From Candidatus Saccharimonadota bacterium (GTDB taxonomy: Bacteria > Patescibacteriota > Saccharimonadia > Saccharimonadales > Saccharimonadaceae), in the NCBI GenBank assembly GCA_017432305.1, contig JAFRJK010000007.1, forward strand, positions 1-36,198: a stretch of DNA of 36,198 nucleotides. The letters are read 5' to 3'. Within the stretch, counting starts at the first letter, position 1. The number at the start of each line of letters is the position of its first letter. The position numbers and the translations under genes were made by a program. The notes beneath the pieces were generated by a model. It saw only the letters and a program-made list of their open reading frames with translations, searched no databases and was not told where the DNA came from. Positions 1 through 5,874 of this stretch are shown piece after piece.

Positions 1-237
<237 letters not shown>

Positions 238-243
<6 letters not shown>

Positions 244-352
244 CTTGAGAAGGAATTGATGCGCACGAATCCGTAAGGACGCGTGTAGCTAGGTCGGTCG
301 CAATTGTATTTAGCAAGCTTGAGATACAATATTTACCCTTTGGGTTGCGACA
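238..352 (+). other. 16S downstream spacer with processing-type hairpins
   Basis: Bases 250-254 (AAGGA) can pair with 238-242 (TCCTT), which overlaps the anti-Shine-Dalgarno of the 16S tail. Farther on, 297-303 (GTCGCAA) pairs with 345-351 (TTGCGAC), enclosing a second stem of 303-309 (ATTGTAT) with 324-330 (ATACAAT). These stems are seen directly. A role in precursor 16S folding or processing is inferred. Confidence 0.5.
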
Positions 353-402
353 TAAGCTTAAAGTTTGATAGATGAAGATTGCACAACTGAGTTGTTAAAG
401 TT

Positions 403-428
403 AAAATCGCCAATACTGGCGATTTTTT
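403..428 (+). terminator. Intrinsic terminator after 16S rRNA
   Basis: A 10-bp stem, AAAATCGCCA (403-412) with TGGCGATTTT (417-426), has a 4-nt loop and runs into a T tract ending at 428. It ends the 16S transcript without any 23S rRNA and sits directly before the -10 box of the next gene. Confidence 0.85.
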
Positions 429-430
429 CG

Positions 431-439
431 TGGTATAAT
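431..439 (+). promoter_or_regulatory. Extended -10 promoter for the 446 gene
   Basis: TGG-TATAAT with T at 431 and TATAAT at 434-439. Only six bases separate it from ATG at 446, so transcription should begin at or next to the start codon (leaderless mRNA). No -35 box is recognisable, because the position falls in the preceding terminator. Confidence 0.7.
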
Positions 440-445
440 GAGCTT

Positions 446-655
446 ATGGATGTAAACACAATAGTCTTAATTATCACGTTGGTTTTAATCATTGCGGGGA
501 TTGCAATCCGAGGAAACGCAAAGAAAAACACAGCGGTTGGAGTTACCTCGACAATTTTAATTACACTTGGTGTGATTGGGGTAATTTATCTTTTAGCACA
601 ATGGTTACCAGGACTTTTTAAGGGGTGGAGTGATTACGCGGATAAGTATCGATAA
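446..655 (+). CDS. Small two-span membrane protein
   Basis: This is a 69-aa hydrophobic protein. It has one membrane segment at about residues 5-21 (IVLIITLVLIIAGIAI) and another at about 34-53 (STILITLGVIGVIYLLAQWL), separated by a short basic loop, with a charged C-terminus. I do not recognise a family. A longer reading from TTG at 365 would run through the terminator at 403-428, so the ATG at 446, six bases after TATAAT, is preferred. Its stop codon overlaps the next start by one base (TAATG), implying translational coupling with the methyltransferase gene. Function is unknown. Confidence 0.7.
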   Translation: MDVNTIVLIITLVLIIAGIAIRGNAKKNTAVGVTSTILITLGVIGVIYLLAQWLPGLFKGWSDYADKYR

Positions 656-1188
656 TGGAAGATACAAGAAATCTAGTTGATGAGTATAAGGGCCTTTCAA
701 ACGAGGAAGTTTTTTCGAGGCTAGACGAAAAGAGAAACGGGCTCGAGATTGCGATTGAAAATGTTTCGCATGATTTTAATGCAGGAACGATTGTTCGAAA
801 CGCAAATAATTTTAATGTAGCAAAAGTTCATATCGTTGGGCGAAGAAAATATAATCGACGTGGGGCGATGTGTACGGATAAGTATCTAGAAATCTTATAT
901 TGGCCGTCGATTTCGGAATTTGTTGAGGACCAGAGGAAACGGGGCAGGGAAATAGTGGCAATTGAGAATAATGTCCCAGAATGTAAGCCGCTTGGCTCGA
1001 AAGATTTTAAAGCGGAGACGACGCTTTTATTCGGGGGCGAAAGCGATGGGCTTACCCCAGAGATTTTAGCCGAGGTGGACGATACACGATTTATTGAGAG
1101 TTTTGGTTCAACTCGTTCAGTTAATGTTGGGGTGGCAAGTGGAATCGCAATGTATGAGTGGGCAAGACAAAATATAATTAATGTTTAA
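655..1188 (+). CDS. TrmH/SpoU-family RNA 2'-O-methyltransferase
   Basis: This 177-aa protein has the three SPOUT-class motifs. They are NAGTIVRNAN near residue 42 (the N-x-G-x-I-x-R block), FGGESDGL near 126, and SVNVGVASGIAMYEW near 155. These form the trefoil knot that binds S-adenosylmethionine. Family members methylate ribose 2'-OH groups in tRNA or rRNA. The short length, with little beyond the knot domain, resembles tRNA-type members, but the substrate cannot be told from sequence. It is the second gene of a two-gene unit with the small membrane protein and overlaps the convergent gene at 1178-1411 by 11 bp. Confidence 0.9.
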   Translation: MEDTRNLVDEYKGLSNEEVFSRLDEKRNGLEIAIENVSHDFNAGTIVRNANNFNVAKVHIVGRRKYNRRGAMCTDKYLEILYWPSISEFVEDQRKRGREIVAIENNVPECKPLGSKDFKAETTLLFGGESDGLTPEILAEVDDTRFIESFGSTRSVNVGVASGIAMYEWARQNIINV

Positions 1189-1411
1189 AAACGATATTTA
1201 CAAGAGCGGTTAGAATAAGAGTGTGAAGATTCATCATAATGGCAAGGCCGAGGCCGACACCGATTATACCCCAGAATTTCACGCGGTCATAAGAGGAAAT
1301 TCCAGAGAGCATGTGGTCGGAAATTTTTTGATAATTAACAACAGCAGCGCCGCTAACTGCGACGATAATGAGTCCAATAATCATCCAACCGATACTAAAA
1401 GTCCAATCCAT
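1178..1411 (-). CDS. Small membrane protein of unknown function
   Basis: This 77-aa protein has two hydrophobic spans, at about residues 7-25 (IGWMIIGLIIVAVSGAAVV) and 48-72 (WGIIGVGLGLAIMMNLHTLILTALV). They are joined by a polar loop (QKISDHMLSGISSYDRVK). No family is recognised. It is supported as a real gene by an extended -10 box, TGA-TATAAT on the minus strand (TATAAT from 1423 down to 1418), exactly six bases before ATG. That is the spacing used by other genes here. The overlapping plus-strand frame lacks such support. Confidence 0.65.
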   Translation of the reverse strand: MDWTFSIGWMIIGLIIVAVSGAAVVNYQKISDHMLSGISSYDRVKFWGIIGVGLGLAIMMNLHTLILTALVNIVFKH

Positions 1412-1444
1412 AAGGGAATTATATCATAGTCTTAAATTTTATGC

Positions 1445-1473
1445 TTGATTTTTTAACATTTTTGGGGTAAAAT
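1445..1473 (+). promoter_or_regulatory. Promoter of the tRNA-Ile/tRNA-Ala unit
   Basis: TTGATT at 1445-1450, a 17-bp spacer, and TAAAAT at 1468-1473. The first tRNA begins 15 bases after the -10 box. Confidence 0.7.
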
Positions 1474-1487
1474 GGAAAAAGACTGCT

Positions 1488-1564
1488 GGGGATATAGCTC
1501 AGCTGGTTAGAGCGCGTCACTGATAATGACGAGGTCTGTGGTTCAAGTCCACATATCCCCACCA
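1488..1564 (+). tRNA. tRNA-Ile (GAT)
   Basis: A full cloverleaf is visible. The acceptor GGGGATA pairs with TATCCCC, the anticodon stem is CGTCA/TGACG with loop CTGATAA (anticodon GAT), and the T-arm is GTGG TTCAAGT CCAC. The discriminator is A and CCA is encoded. It reads isoleucine AUC/AUU. It is followed 25 bases later by tRNA-Ala. This pair normally lies in the 16S-23S spacer, but here it sits about 1.25 kb beyond the 16S end with its own promoter. Confidence 0.97.
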
Positions 1565-1589
1565 TTTAAAAGCAGAGCGTTAAAAATTT

Positions 1590-1666
1590 GGGGCAATAGC
1601 TCAGTTGATTAGAGCACCGCCTTTGCAAGGCGGGGGTCCAGGGTTTGAGTCCCTGTTGCTCCACCA
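1590..1666 (+). tRNA. tRNA-Ala (TGC)
   Basis: The acceptor GGGGCAA pairs with TTGCTCC, the anticodon stem is CCGCC/GGCGG with loop TTTGCAA (anticodon TGC), the T-arm is CAGGG TTTGAGT CCCTG, and CCA is encoded. It is cotranscribed with tRNA-Ile upstream and ends at the terminator at 1678-1700. Confidence 0.97.
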
Positions 1667-1677
1667 ATTTCGAATTG

Positions 1678-1701
1678 AAAGCCAGTATCTTGGCTTTTTT
1701 T
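1678..1701 (+). terminator. Terminator after tRNA-Ala
   Basis: AAAGCCA (1678-1684), loop GTATCT, TGGCTTT (1691-1697), then further Ts. Confidence 0.75.
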
Positions 1702-1731
1702 CATGCTTGTTCTATCTTGAATAGCGCGCTT

Positions 1732-1770
1732 AAAAATATCCCTAGCCACTCAACAGTTAGGGATATTTTT
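1732..1770. terminator. Bidirectional terminator at the 3' side of the KGG gene
   Basis: A 13-bp perfect stem, AAAAATATCCCTA (1732-1744) with TAGGGATATTTTT (1758-1770), has a 13-nt loop and a T run on both strands. It lies 17 bases beyond the stop of the minus-strand KGG gene. Confidence 0.85.
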
Positions 1771-1786
1771 CAATTAACTCTAGACC

Positions 1787-1990
1787 TTAAGCAGTTTTCT
1801 TTGCGGGACCGCGTTTACTAAGACGGCCACCTTTTGCACCAGCAAGTTTTGCGAGTGTTGGGTTTGCAGCGAAACCACCGGTATGACCGAGACGGCCACC
1901 TTTTTGACCAATACGTGCGTAAAATTCTTTACCGTATTTAGCCTTATTGGTTGCAGCAGCTTTAAGACCACCAGCTTTTGTACCAGCCAT
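1787..1990 (-). CDS. KGG-motif (GsiB-like) small basic protein
   Basis: This 67-aa protein is rich in Lys, Gly and Ala. It carries two KGG repeats, IGQKGGRLGHTGGFAAN and LAGAKGGRLSKRG, and the start MAGTKAGGLKAA resembles a degenerate third. KGG repeats are known from GsiB-type general stress proteins, which are hydrophilic and may bind nucleic acid or protect cells under stress. The role here is inferred only. The start at 1990 (MAGTK) is preferred over an upstream in-frame ATG at 2014 because the purine-rich AGAAAGAAGAA lies just before it. Expression is probably high, given a consensus promoter and a structured leader. Confidence 0.75.
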   Translation of the reverse strand: MAGTKAGGLKAAATNKAKYGKEFYARIGQKGGRLGHTGGFAANPTLAKLAGAKGGRLSKRGPAKKTA

Positions 1991-2019
1991 AATATTCTTC
2001 TTTCTGCCCACCAATTAAT

Positions 2020-2104
2020 AATATCTACCCGCGACAGGTAGATAAAAAGCACCCACCTTAAGGGGTTATGTTTAAATTATAGCATACTGCTTTAGTTTTG
2101 TCAA
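2020..2104 (-). promoter_or_regulatory. Consensus promoter and hairpin leader of the KGG gene
   Basis: Reading the minus strand, TTGACA (2104 down to 2099), a 17-bp spacer ending in TGC, and TATAAT (2081 down to 2076) make a near-perfect sigma-70 promoter. It is followed by an approximately 80-nt leader. The leader holds a hairpin in which ATCTACC and GGTAGAT (plus-strand 2022-2042) pair, upstream of the ribosome-binding site. Confidence 0.8.
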
Positions 2105-2159
2105 TACTCTTATTCTTATCTTTTCCCGAACAAAAGACCGAACAGAGTGGGTAGGAGTT

Positions 2160-2188
2160 TTGAAAAAATATGCGTCTTGTGATATACT
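2160..2188 (+). promoter_or_regulatory. Promoter of the MazG-like gene
   Basis: TTGAAA at 2160-2165, a 17-bp spacer, and TATACT at 2183-2188, followed by GGAGG at 2200-2204 just before ATG at 2208. Confidence 0.7.
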
Positions 2189-2207
2189 TAAGGGGAATTG
2201 GAGGTCT

Positions 2208-2606
2208 ATGAAAAAGTTTAAGAGAGTGGGGAAACTTGACGAATACCAGACGGCAGCCCTGAAATATGACACCTATACTGGCTATCGGGACGGGTTGATG
2301 AAGTATTCTAAGGACGGGATTATGCTCGCAACAGAGAACGGGCTGATTGAGAAGGTTTTAGGGCTTCCGGGCGAAGCTGGAGAAGCGGCGGATAAGTTTA
2401 AAAAAATTATTCGAGATAAAGGGGGAGTAATTTCGCTTTCGGACAGGGAAGAAATCGTTAAGGAACTCGGAGATGTTTTATGGTATGTTACGATGATTGC
2501 GGAATATTTAGAGATTCCACTTTCAGAGGTAGCACAGAAGAACATCGATAAGTTAGAGGATCGATATAAACGCAACAAAATTCACGGTGCAGGCGATAAT
2601 AGATAG
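2208..2606 (+). CDS. MazG-like nucleotide pyrophosphohydrolase
   Basis: This 132-aa all-alpha protein has the metal-binding pattern of the MazG superfamily. GLPGEAGEAADKFKK supplies the ExxE pair and EIVKELGDVLWYV supplies the ExxD pair. Enzymes of this group hydrolyse nucleoside triphosphates to monophosphate and pyrophosphate, often to clear non-canonical nucleotides. The start at 2208 is chosen because GGAGG and a promoter lie immediately upstream. The longer reading from TTG at 2160 would begin inside the promoter. The C-terminal KRNKIHGAGDNR tail is polar. The gene stands alone, convergent with the HExxH gene. Confidence 0.88.
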   Translation: MKKFKRVGKLDEYQTAALKYDTYTGYRDGLMKYSKDGIMLATENGLIEKVLGLPGEAGEAADKFKKIIRDKGGVISLSDREEIVKELGDVLWYVTMIAEYLEIPLSEVAQKNIDKLEDRYKRNKIHGAGDNR

Positions 2607-2614
2607 AGAATATC

Positions 2615-3052
2615 TTAAAGGTCGTCGCAGTTCGGGCAGTGATATTTTTTATCGCTAGTTTGATACATTGTAAGACCACAGGTTTTACATTTTGATTTTT
2701 GGTGGAGCCAATCGCGATAGGAATCAAGTTCATTTTCAGCGAAATCTTCGTCCCAAAAAACGCCGTATTTTTGCCAATTTTCATGTGTTTTAATTAGCGT
2801 TTTAGCGCGTTGCCAGGCTTCAGATTCGATCTTTAGGCGTTTCACGTCTATATTATAGTCTTTGTGGTTAGACAGGGCGTGTCCGAGCTCGTGGAGCGTT
2901 AGAAGGGCAAAATGTTGAAGGGGATAAGCCGTTTTTTCTTCAAAAAAGATGGATTTTGGGGGTTTAAATTTAAACCTCTTTCCAGGAATAAAATTAAATT
3001 GCCCAAATTCTTTTTTTAGTTCCTCTATGAAATCAGCTTTTTGATTTGCCAT
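2615..3052 (-). CDS. Putative zinc metallopeptidase (HExxH) with C-terminal zinc ribbon
   Basis: This is about 145 aa. LLTLHELGHALSNH contains the HExxH zinc motif. The segment KIESEAWQRAKTLI about 16 residues later could supply the third ligand, as in ImmA/IrrE-like gluzincins. The C-terminus, CKTCGLTMYQTSDKKYHCPNC, is a four-cysteine zinc ribbon. No signal peptide is seen, so a cytoplasmic protein is likely. The start is uncertain: ATG at 3052 has GGAG upstream, and ATG at 3067 is also possible. Both overlap the end of the ROK kinase gene, so the two are probably cotranscribed. The substrate is unknown; a protease or an inactive sensor are both open. Confidence 0.7.
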   Translation of the reverse strand: MANQKADFIEELKKEFGQFNFIPGKRFKFKPPKSIFFEEKTAYPLQHFALLTLHELGHALSNHKDYNIDVKRLKIESEAWQRAKTLIKTHENWQKYGVFWDEDFAENELDSYRDWLHQKSKCKTCGLTMYQTSDKKYHCPNCDDL

Positions 3053-3857
3053 AGAGGTAGGCTCCATAAATCACAGATTCTTGTGGCTTTTTCCCAGGGT
3101 AGATTGGGGGGACGGCGAATTCGTCTTTGAAATTTGCGATGAGGATTTTTCTTAAAGTGTATTCAAAACCGTAGAATATCTCGGCAATTGGGCCGGAAAG
3201 GACGATTTGGTCTGGGTTGTAGTCTTTTATGAGTTTTGTTAAGCCTAGAGAGATACGACAGGCGACGTCATTTAAGGCGTCTTCTTTCCAGATTTTTCGA
3301 ACATCGAGGTCATTATTCGCGGCACGGATGGCTTTCGAGGAGGCAATTTGTTCCCAGCGGTCGTATTTTTTGCCTTGATAAGAGAAGGACATGCGGGCAG
3401 GCTCGAAAGTTGCGGACTCTTTTGAGAGTTTTTTATCTTTAACAATCCCACCGCCAATCCCAGTACCAAAAGTTAAATAGAGGGTTTTTCCAGAATATTT
3501 ATAACATTCATAGAGTGCGCCAAGATCGGCGTCGTTTTTATAGAAAATCGGGGTAGAAACGCCATATTTTTCGAACAGTTCTTTTACTTTTTTCTCAATT
3601 TCTTTACCATCCCATTTTGGAAGGTTATGAGCACGGACGGGATGGCCATTTTCAATCACACCAGGGAATGAAAAAGTGACAGCGAGGACTGATTTGCGAT
3701 TTCTTGGAAGGATGCGCGGAAGATTTTTATTAAGTTCAGATAACCATTTCTCAGGCTCGGCCCAGCTTTGCATTTTTAAACGCTTTTTTAAGCGACCGCG
3801 CTTAGAAAAAAGTGCGAGTAAAGTTTTTGTACCTCCAATATCAACCGCAATATACAT
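3033..3857 (-). CDS. ROK-family sugar kinase
   Basis: This 274-aa protein has the N-terminal ATP-phosphate loop DIGGTKT (residues 6-12), a sugar-binding NLPKWDG segment, the NDADLGALYE stretch with the likely catalytic Asp, and a second phosphate motif, FGTGIGGGIV. The ROK zinc motif CxCGxxGC is absent. The WEQIASSKAI segment recalls polyphosphate/ATP glucokinases. It probably phosphorylates glucose or a related hexose. An extended -10 box (TGC-TATAAT, minus strand 3869 down to 3864) lies six bases before ATG, so the mRNA is likely leaderless. It is divergent from rpsA. Confidence 0.88.
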   Translation of the reverse strand: MYIAVDIGGTKTLLALFSKRGRLKKRLKMQSWAEPEKWLSELNKNLPRILPRNRKSVLAVTFSFPGVIENGHPVRAHNLPKWDGKEIEKKVKELFEKYGVSTPIFYKNDADLGALYECYKYSGKTLYLTFGTGIGGGIVKDKKLSKESATFEPARMSFSYQGKKYDRWEQIASSKAIRAANNDLDVRKIWKEDALNDVACRISLGLTKLIKDYNPDQIVLSGPIAEIFYGFEYTLRKILIANFKDEFAVPPIYPGKKPQESVIYGAYLYGKSKS

Positions 3858-3863
3858 AATTTA

Positions 3864-3913
3864 ATTATAGCATAGGGAGTCTACTTTACAACAGGGATAA
3901 AATTTGATATAAT
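3864..3913. promoter_or_regulatory. Overlapping divergent promoters, ROK kinase / rpsA
   Basis: Plus strand: TTTACA (3885-3890), a 17-bp spacer, TATAAT (3908-3913) for rpsA. Minus strand: TTGTAA (3891 down to 3886), a 16-bp spacer, TATAAT (3869 down to 3864) for the kinase. The two -35 boxes occupy the same bases on opposite strands, so polymerase binding at one should exclude the other. Confidence 0.65.
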
Positions 3914-3919
3914 GGGATT

Positions 3920-4052
3920 AATATTCGGGTTCGTTCAAGAGAGGAAAACTTAAACTGCGAGACTCTTGAACGGGTGAGATTTTAGCGGTTTAGCTGGAAT
4001 TTCGAGGGGAGTTTTCTTTTCTTAAACGGACCTGAAGGAAGGAAATTAATTA
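3920..4052 (+). promoter_or_regulatory. Structured 5' leader of rpsA
   Basis: About 130 nt lie between the predicted start of transcription and ATG. It contains a perfect 10-bp inverted repeat, CGTTCAAGAG (3932-3941) with CTCTTGAACG (3963-3972), around a 21-nt loop. It ends in the purine-rich GGAAGGAAA ribosome-binding site. S1 genes of other bacteria are autoregulated through leader structure; that role here is inferred. Confidence 0.55.
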
Positions 4053-5102
4053 ATGTCAAAATTTGATGAACTCCTCGAGAAAGAGGGTGAATCTATTAAA
4101 CAAGCTGTCGCTGGTGATACTGTCGATGGTGTTGTACTTTCGGTTAAGAAACACGAAATCTTAATCGATCTCGGAGCGAAAGGTGTTGGGTTAGTCCCAC
4201 GTCGTGAAGCTTCTTATGCAAGAAATCTTGAAGTTGGCCAAGAGGTTACAGCTTCGGTGATTGATGCGGAAATGGAAGACGGATATGTACTTCTATCGCT
4301 CAGAAAAGCTGTAAAAGATAAGGGCTGGGATGAAATCCAAGCTAAACTCGACGCAGCAGAAATTGTCGAAGTCACGCCTTGTGATGCTAACAGAGGCGGT
4401 TTACTCGTTGAATACGAAGGAATCCGTGGGTTCTTACCAGTTTCACAACTTTCGGCAGAGCACTATCCTAGAGTTGGTTCGGCTGATAAAGATGAAATCT
4501 TACAAAGACTTAACTCGCTTGTTGGGAAGAATATTAAAGTTCGCATTCTTGACGCATCGAAGAAAGATAACAAGCTTATCTTCTCTGAGAAAGAAGCAGT
4601 TAAAGACGGACTCGCAGCAAGATTTGCTGAACTTAACGTTGGCGATACCGTTAAAGGTATGGTGACTGGCGTAGTCGATTTTGGTGTATTCGTTAATGTT
4701 GACGGAATTGAAGGACTTGTTCATATTTCTGAGATTTCTTGGGAACGTGTTAACAACCCAGCTGATTACGTTAAAGTTGGCGACGAAATCGAAGCAAAAA
4801 TCATCGCAATTGATAAAGAACGCCTTAGCCTTTCGATGAAACAACTTACCGAAGACCCATGGCTTTCGGAAGTTGAAAAACTAAAGAAGGGTTCAAAAGT
4901 TGAAGGAACCGTTACTCGTATTACTCCGTTTGGAGCATTCGTCCAGATTTCTCCAGCAGTCGAAGCACTTGTTCACGTTTCGGAGCTTGGCGAAGGAAAT
5001 GATGTTGATCCAGAAAAAGTCTTTACTTTAAATGAAAGAAAAGATTTTAAAGTTCTAGACATCGATAAAGAAGGTCGCAAGATTTCTCTTACAATTGCTT
5101 AA
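4053..5102 (+). CDS. rpsA: 30S ribosomal protein S1 (four S1 domains)
   Basis: This 349-aa protein has four OB-fold S1 repeats. The first starts near residue 20 (VDGVVLSVKKHEILIDLG), the second near 107 (GGLLVEYEGIRGFLPVSQLS), the third near 200 (VKGMVTGVVDFGVFVNV), and the fourth near 282 (VEGTVTRITPFGAFVQIS). S1 helps 30S subunits bind and unfold structured mRNA. E. coli S1 has six domains; a four-domain form is common elsewhere. In this genome many mRNAs seem leaderless, which makes the role of S1 at leadered genes of interest. Codon use is the smooth pattern of a highly expressed gene. A strong terminator follows directly. Confidence 0.93.
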   Translation: MSKFDELLEKEGESIKQAVAGDTVDGVVLSVKKHEILIDLGAKGVGLVPRREASYARNLEVGQEVTASVIDAEMEDGYVLLSLRKAVKDKGWDEIQAKLDAAEIVEVTPCDANRGGLLVEYEGIRGFLPVSQLSAEHYPRVGSADKDEILQRLNSLVGKNIKVRILDASKKDNKLIFSEKEAVKDGLAARFAELNVGDTVKGMVTGVVDFGVFVNVDGIEGLVHISEISWERVNNPADYVKVGDEIEAKIIAIDKERLSLSMKQLTEDPWLSEVEKLKKGSKVEGTVTRITPFGAFVQISPAVEALVHVSELGEGNDVDPEKVFTLNERKDFKVLDIDKEGRKISLTIA

Positions 5103-5112
5103 ATACGCAGAG

Positions 5113-5142
5113 AATAACCCCTTATAGAAGGGGTTATTTTTT
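5113..5142 (+). terminator. rpsA terminator
   Basis: AATAACCCC (5113-5121), an 8-nt loop, GGGGTTATT (5130-5138) and a T tract to 5142. The next gene's -10 box starts three bases later. Confidence 0.9.
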
Positions 5143-5150
5143 GATATAAT
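5142..5150 (+). promoter_or_regulatory. Extended -10 promoter of the AlkD-like gene
   Basis: TGA-TATAAT with the hexamer at 5145-5150, six bases before ATG at 5157. A leaderless transcript is predicted. Confidence 0.65.
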
Positions 5151-5156
5151 GGGGAT

Positions 5157-5852
5157 ATGAAAGTTGCGGAGATTAGAACCAAGTTGGCTAATTTGGCGGA
5201 GCCGGAGTATGGAGATTTTGTGGCTAAAGGCGCGCCGAGTGAGTATCCGGTCTTAGGAGTGAGAACGCCGAGAATCCAAGAACTTGCGAATGAGATTGTT
5301 CGTGAAGGGAGGATTGACGAATTTTTGGCTGAGTTTAAGCCTAGGGCTCGGGAGGAAATGCACTTAAAATCATTCATCCTCGCTTCGAAATTTAAGCGGG
5401 ATGGATTAGATAAAAAAGCGCTATTTTCGCATGTTTCGGCGATGGATTCTTGGGAGATGATAGATTTATTTTGTCCGAGGTTAAAGAATGTGCGGAAAAA
5501 TAGAGAAGAGTGGCTTTCTATTGTTGATGAGATGTTAGAAAAAGGAGAGTTTGAGACACGATTTGGGCTGGTTCTACTTCTTGATTACTTCGTTGAGCCG
5601 GAATGGATAGAGGTCGTTTTTGAACGGATTTTAAGAGTTTTAGATAGGGAAGAATATTATGTAAAAATGGGGGTGGCTTGGCTAATTCAAAAATGCTATG
5701 TTTATTTTCCGGATAGAACACTTTCTTTTATGAAGACGGCGGAGCTTCCAGAATGGACGCTTAGAAAAGCGATTTCAAAAATTCAAGATTCATATCGAGT
5801 TGAAAAAGAATGGAAAGAAAGGGCGAAGAAGCTCTTAAAAAAGCTCCCGTAA
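5157..5852 (+). CDS. AlkD-like DNA alkylation repair protein
   Basis: This 231-aa all-helical protein is typical of the HEAT-like repeat DNA glycosylase family (AlkC/AlkD). It has the early VLGVRTPRIQELANEI segment, the central AMDSWEMIDLFCPRL stretch with the Trp-Asp neighbourhood expected in AlkD, and the C-terminal YYVKMGVAWLIQKCYVYFP block. AlkD removes bulky or positively charged N3/N7 alkylpurines from DNA. The closest functional class cannot be proven from sequence. ATG at 5157 sits six bases after an extended -10 box. The last codons overlap the terminator shared with metG. Confidence 0.88.
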   Translation: MKVAEIRTKLANLAEPEYGDFVAKGAPSEYPVLGVRTPRIQELANEIVREGRIDEFLAEFKPRAREEMHLKSFILASKFKRDGLDKKALFSHVSAMDSWEMIDLFCPRLKNVRKNREEWLSIVDEMLEKGEFETRFGLVLLLDYFVEPEWIEVVFERILRVLDREEYYVKMGVAWLIQKCYVYFPDRTLSFMKTAELPEWTLRKAISKIQDSYRVEKEWKERAKKLLKKLP

Positions 5853-5864
5853 AGAGAGCTTTTT
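5837..5864. terminator. Bidirectional terminator between the AlkD-like gene and metG
   Basis: AAAAAAGCTC (5837-5846) pairs with GAGCTTTTT (5856-5864). The upstream arm includes the last codons of the AlkD-like gene and the stop (5850-5852) is in the loop. A-rich and T-rich flanks serve both directions. Confidence 0.75.
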
Positions 5865-5874
5865 ATGAATTAGG

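Noticed and set aside
1223-1429. Plus-strand frame opposite the small membrane protein gene
   Set aside because: Polar low-complexity product; the minus strand has the -10 box and two membrane spans.
4330-4665. Second frame inside rpsA
   Set aside because: Shadow of a strongly biased gene; no start signals.
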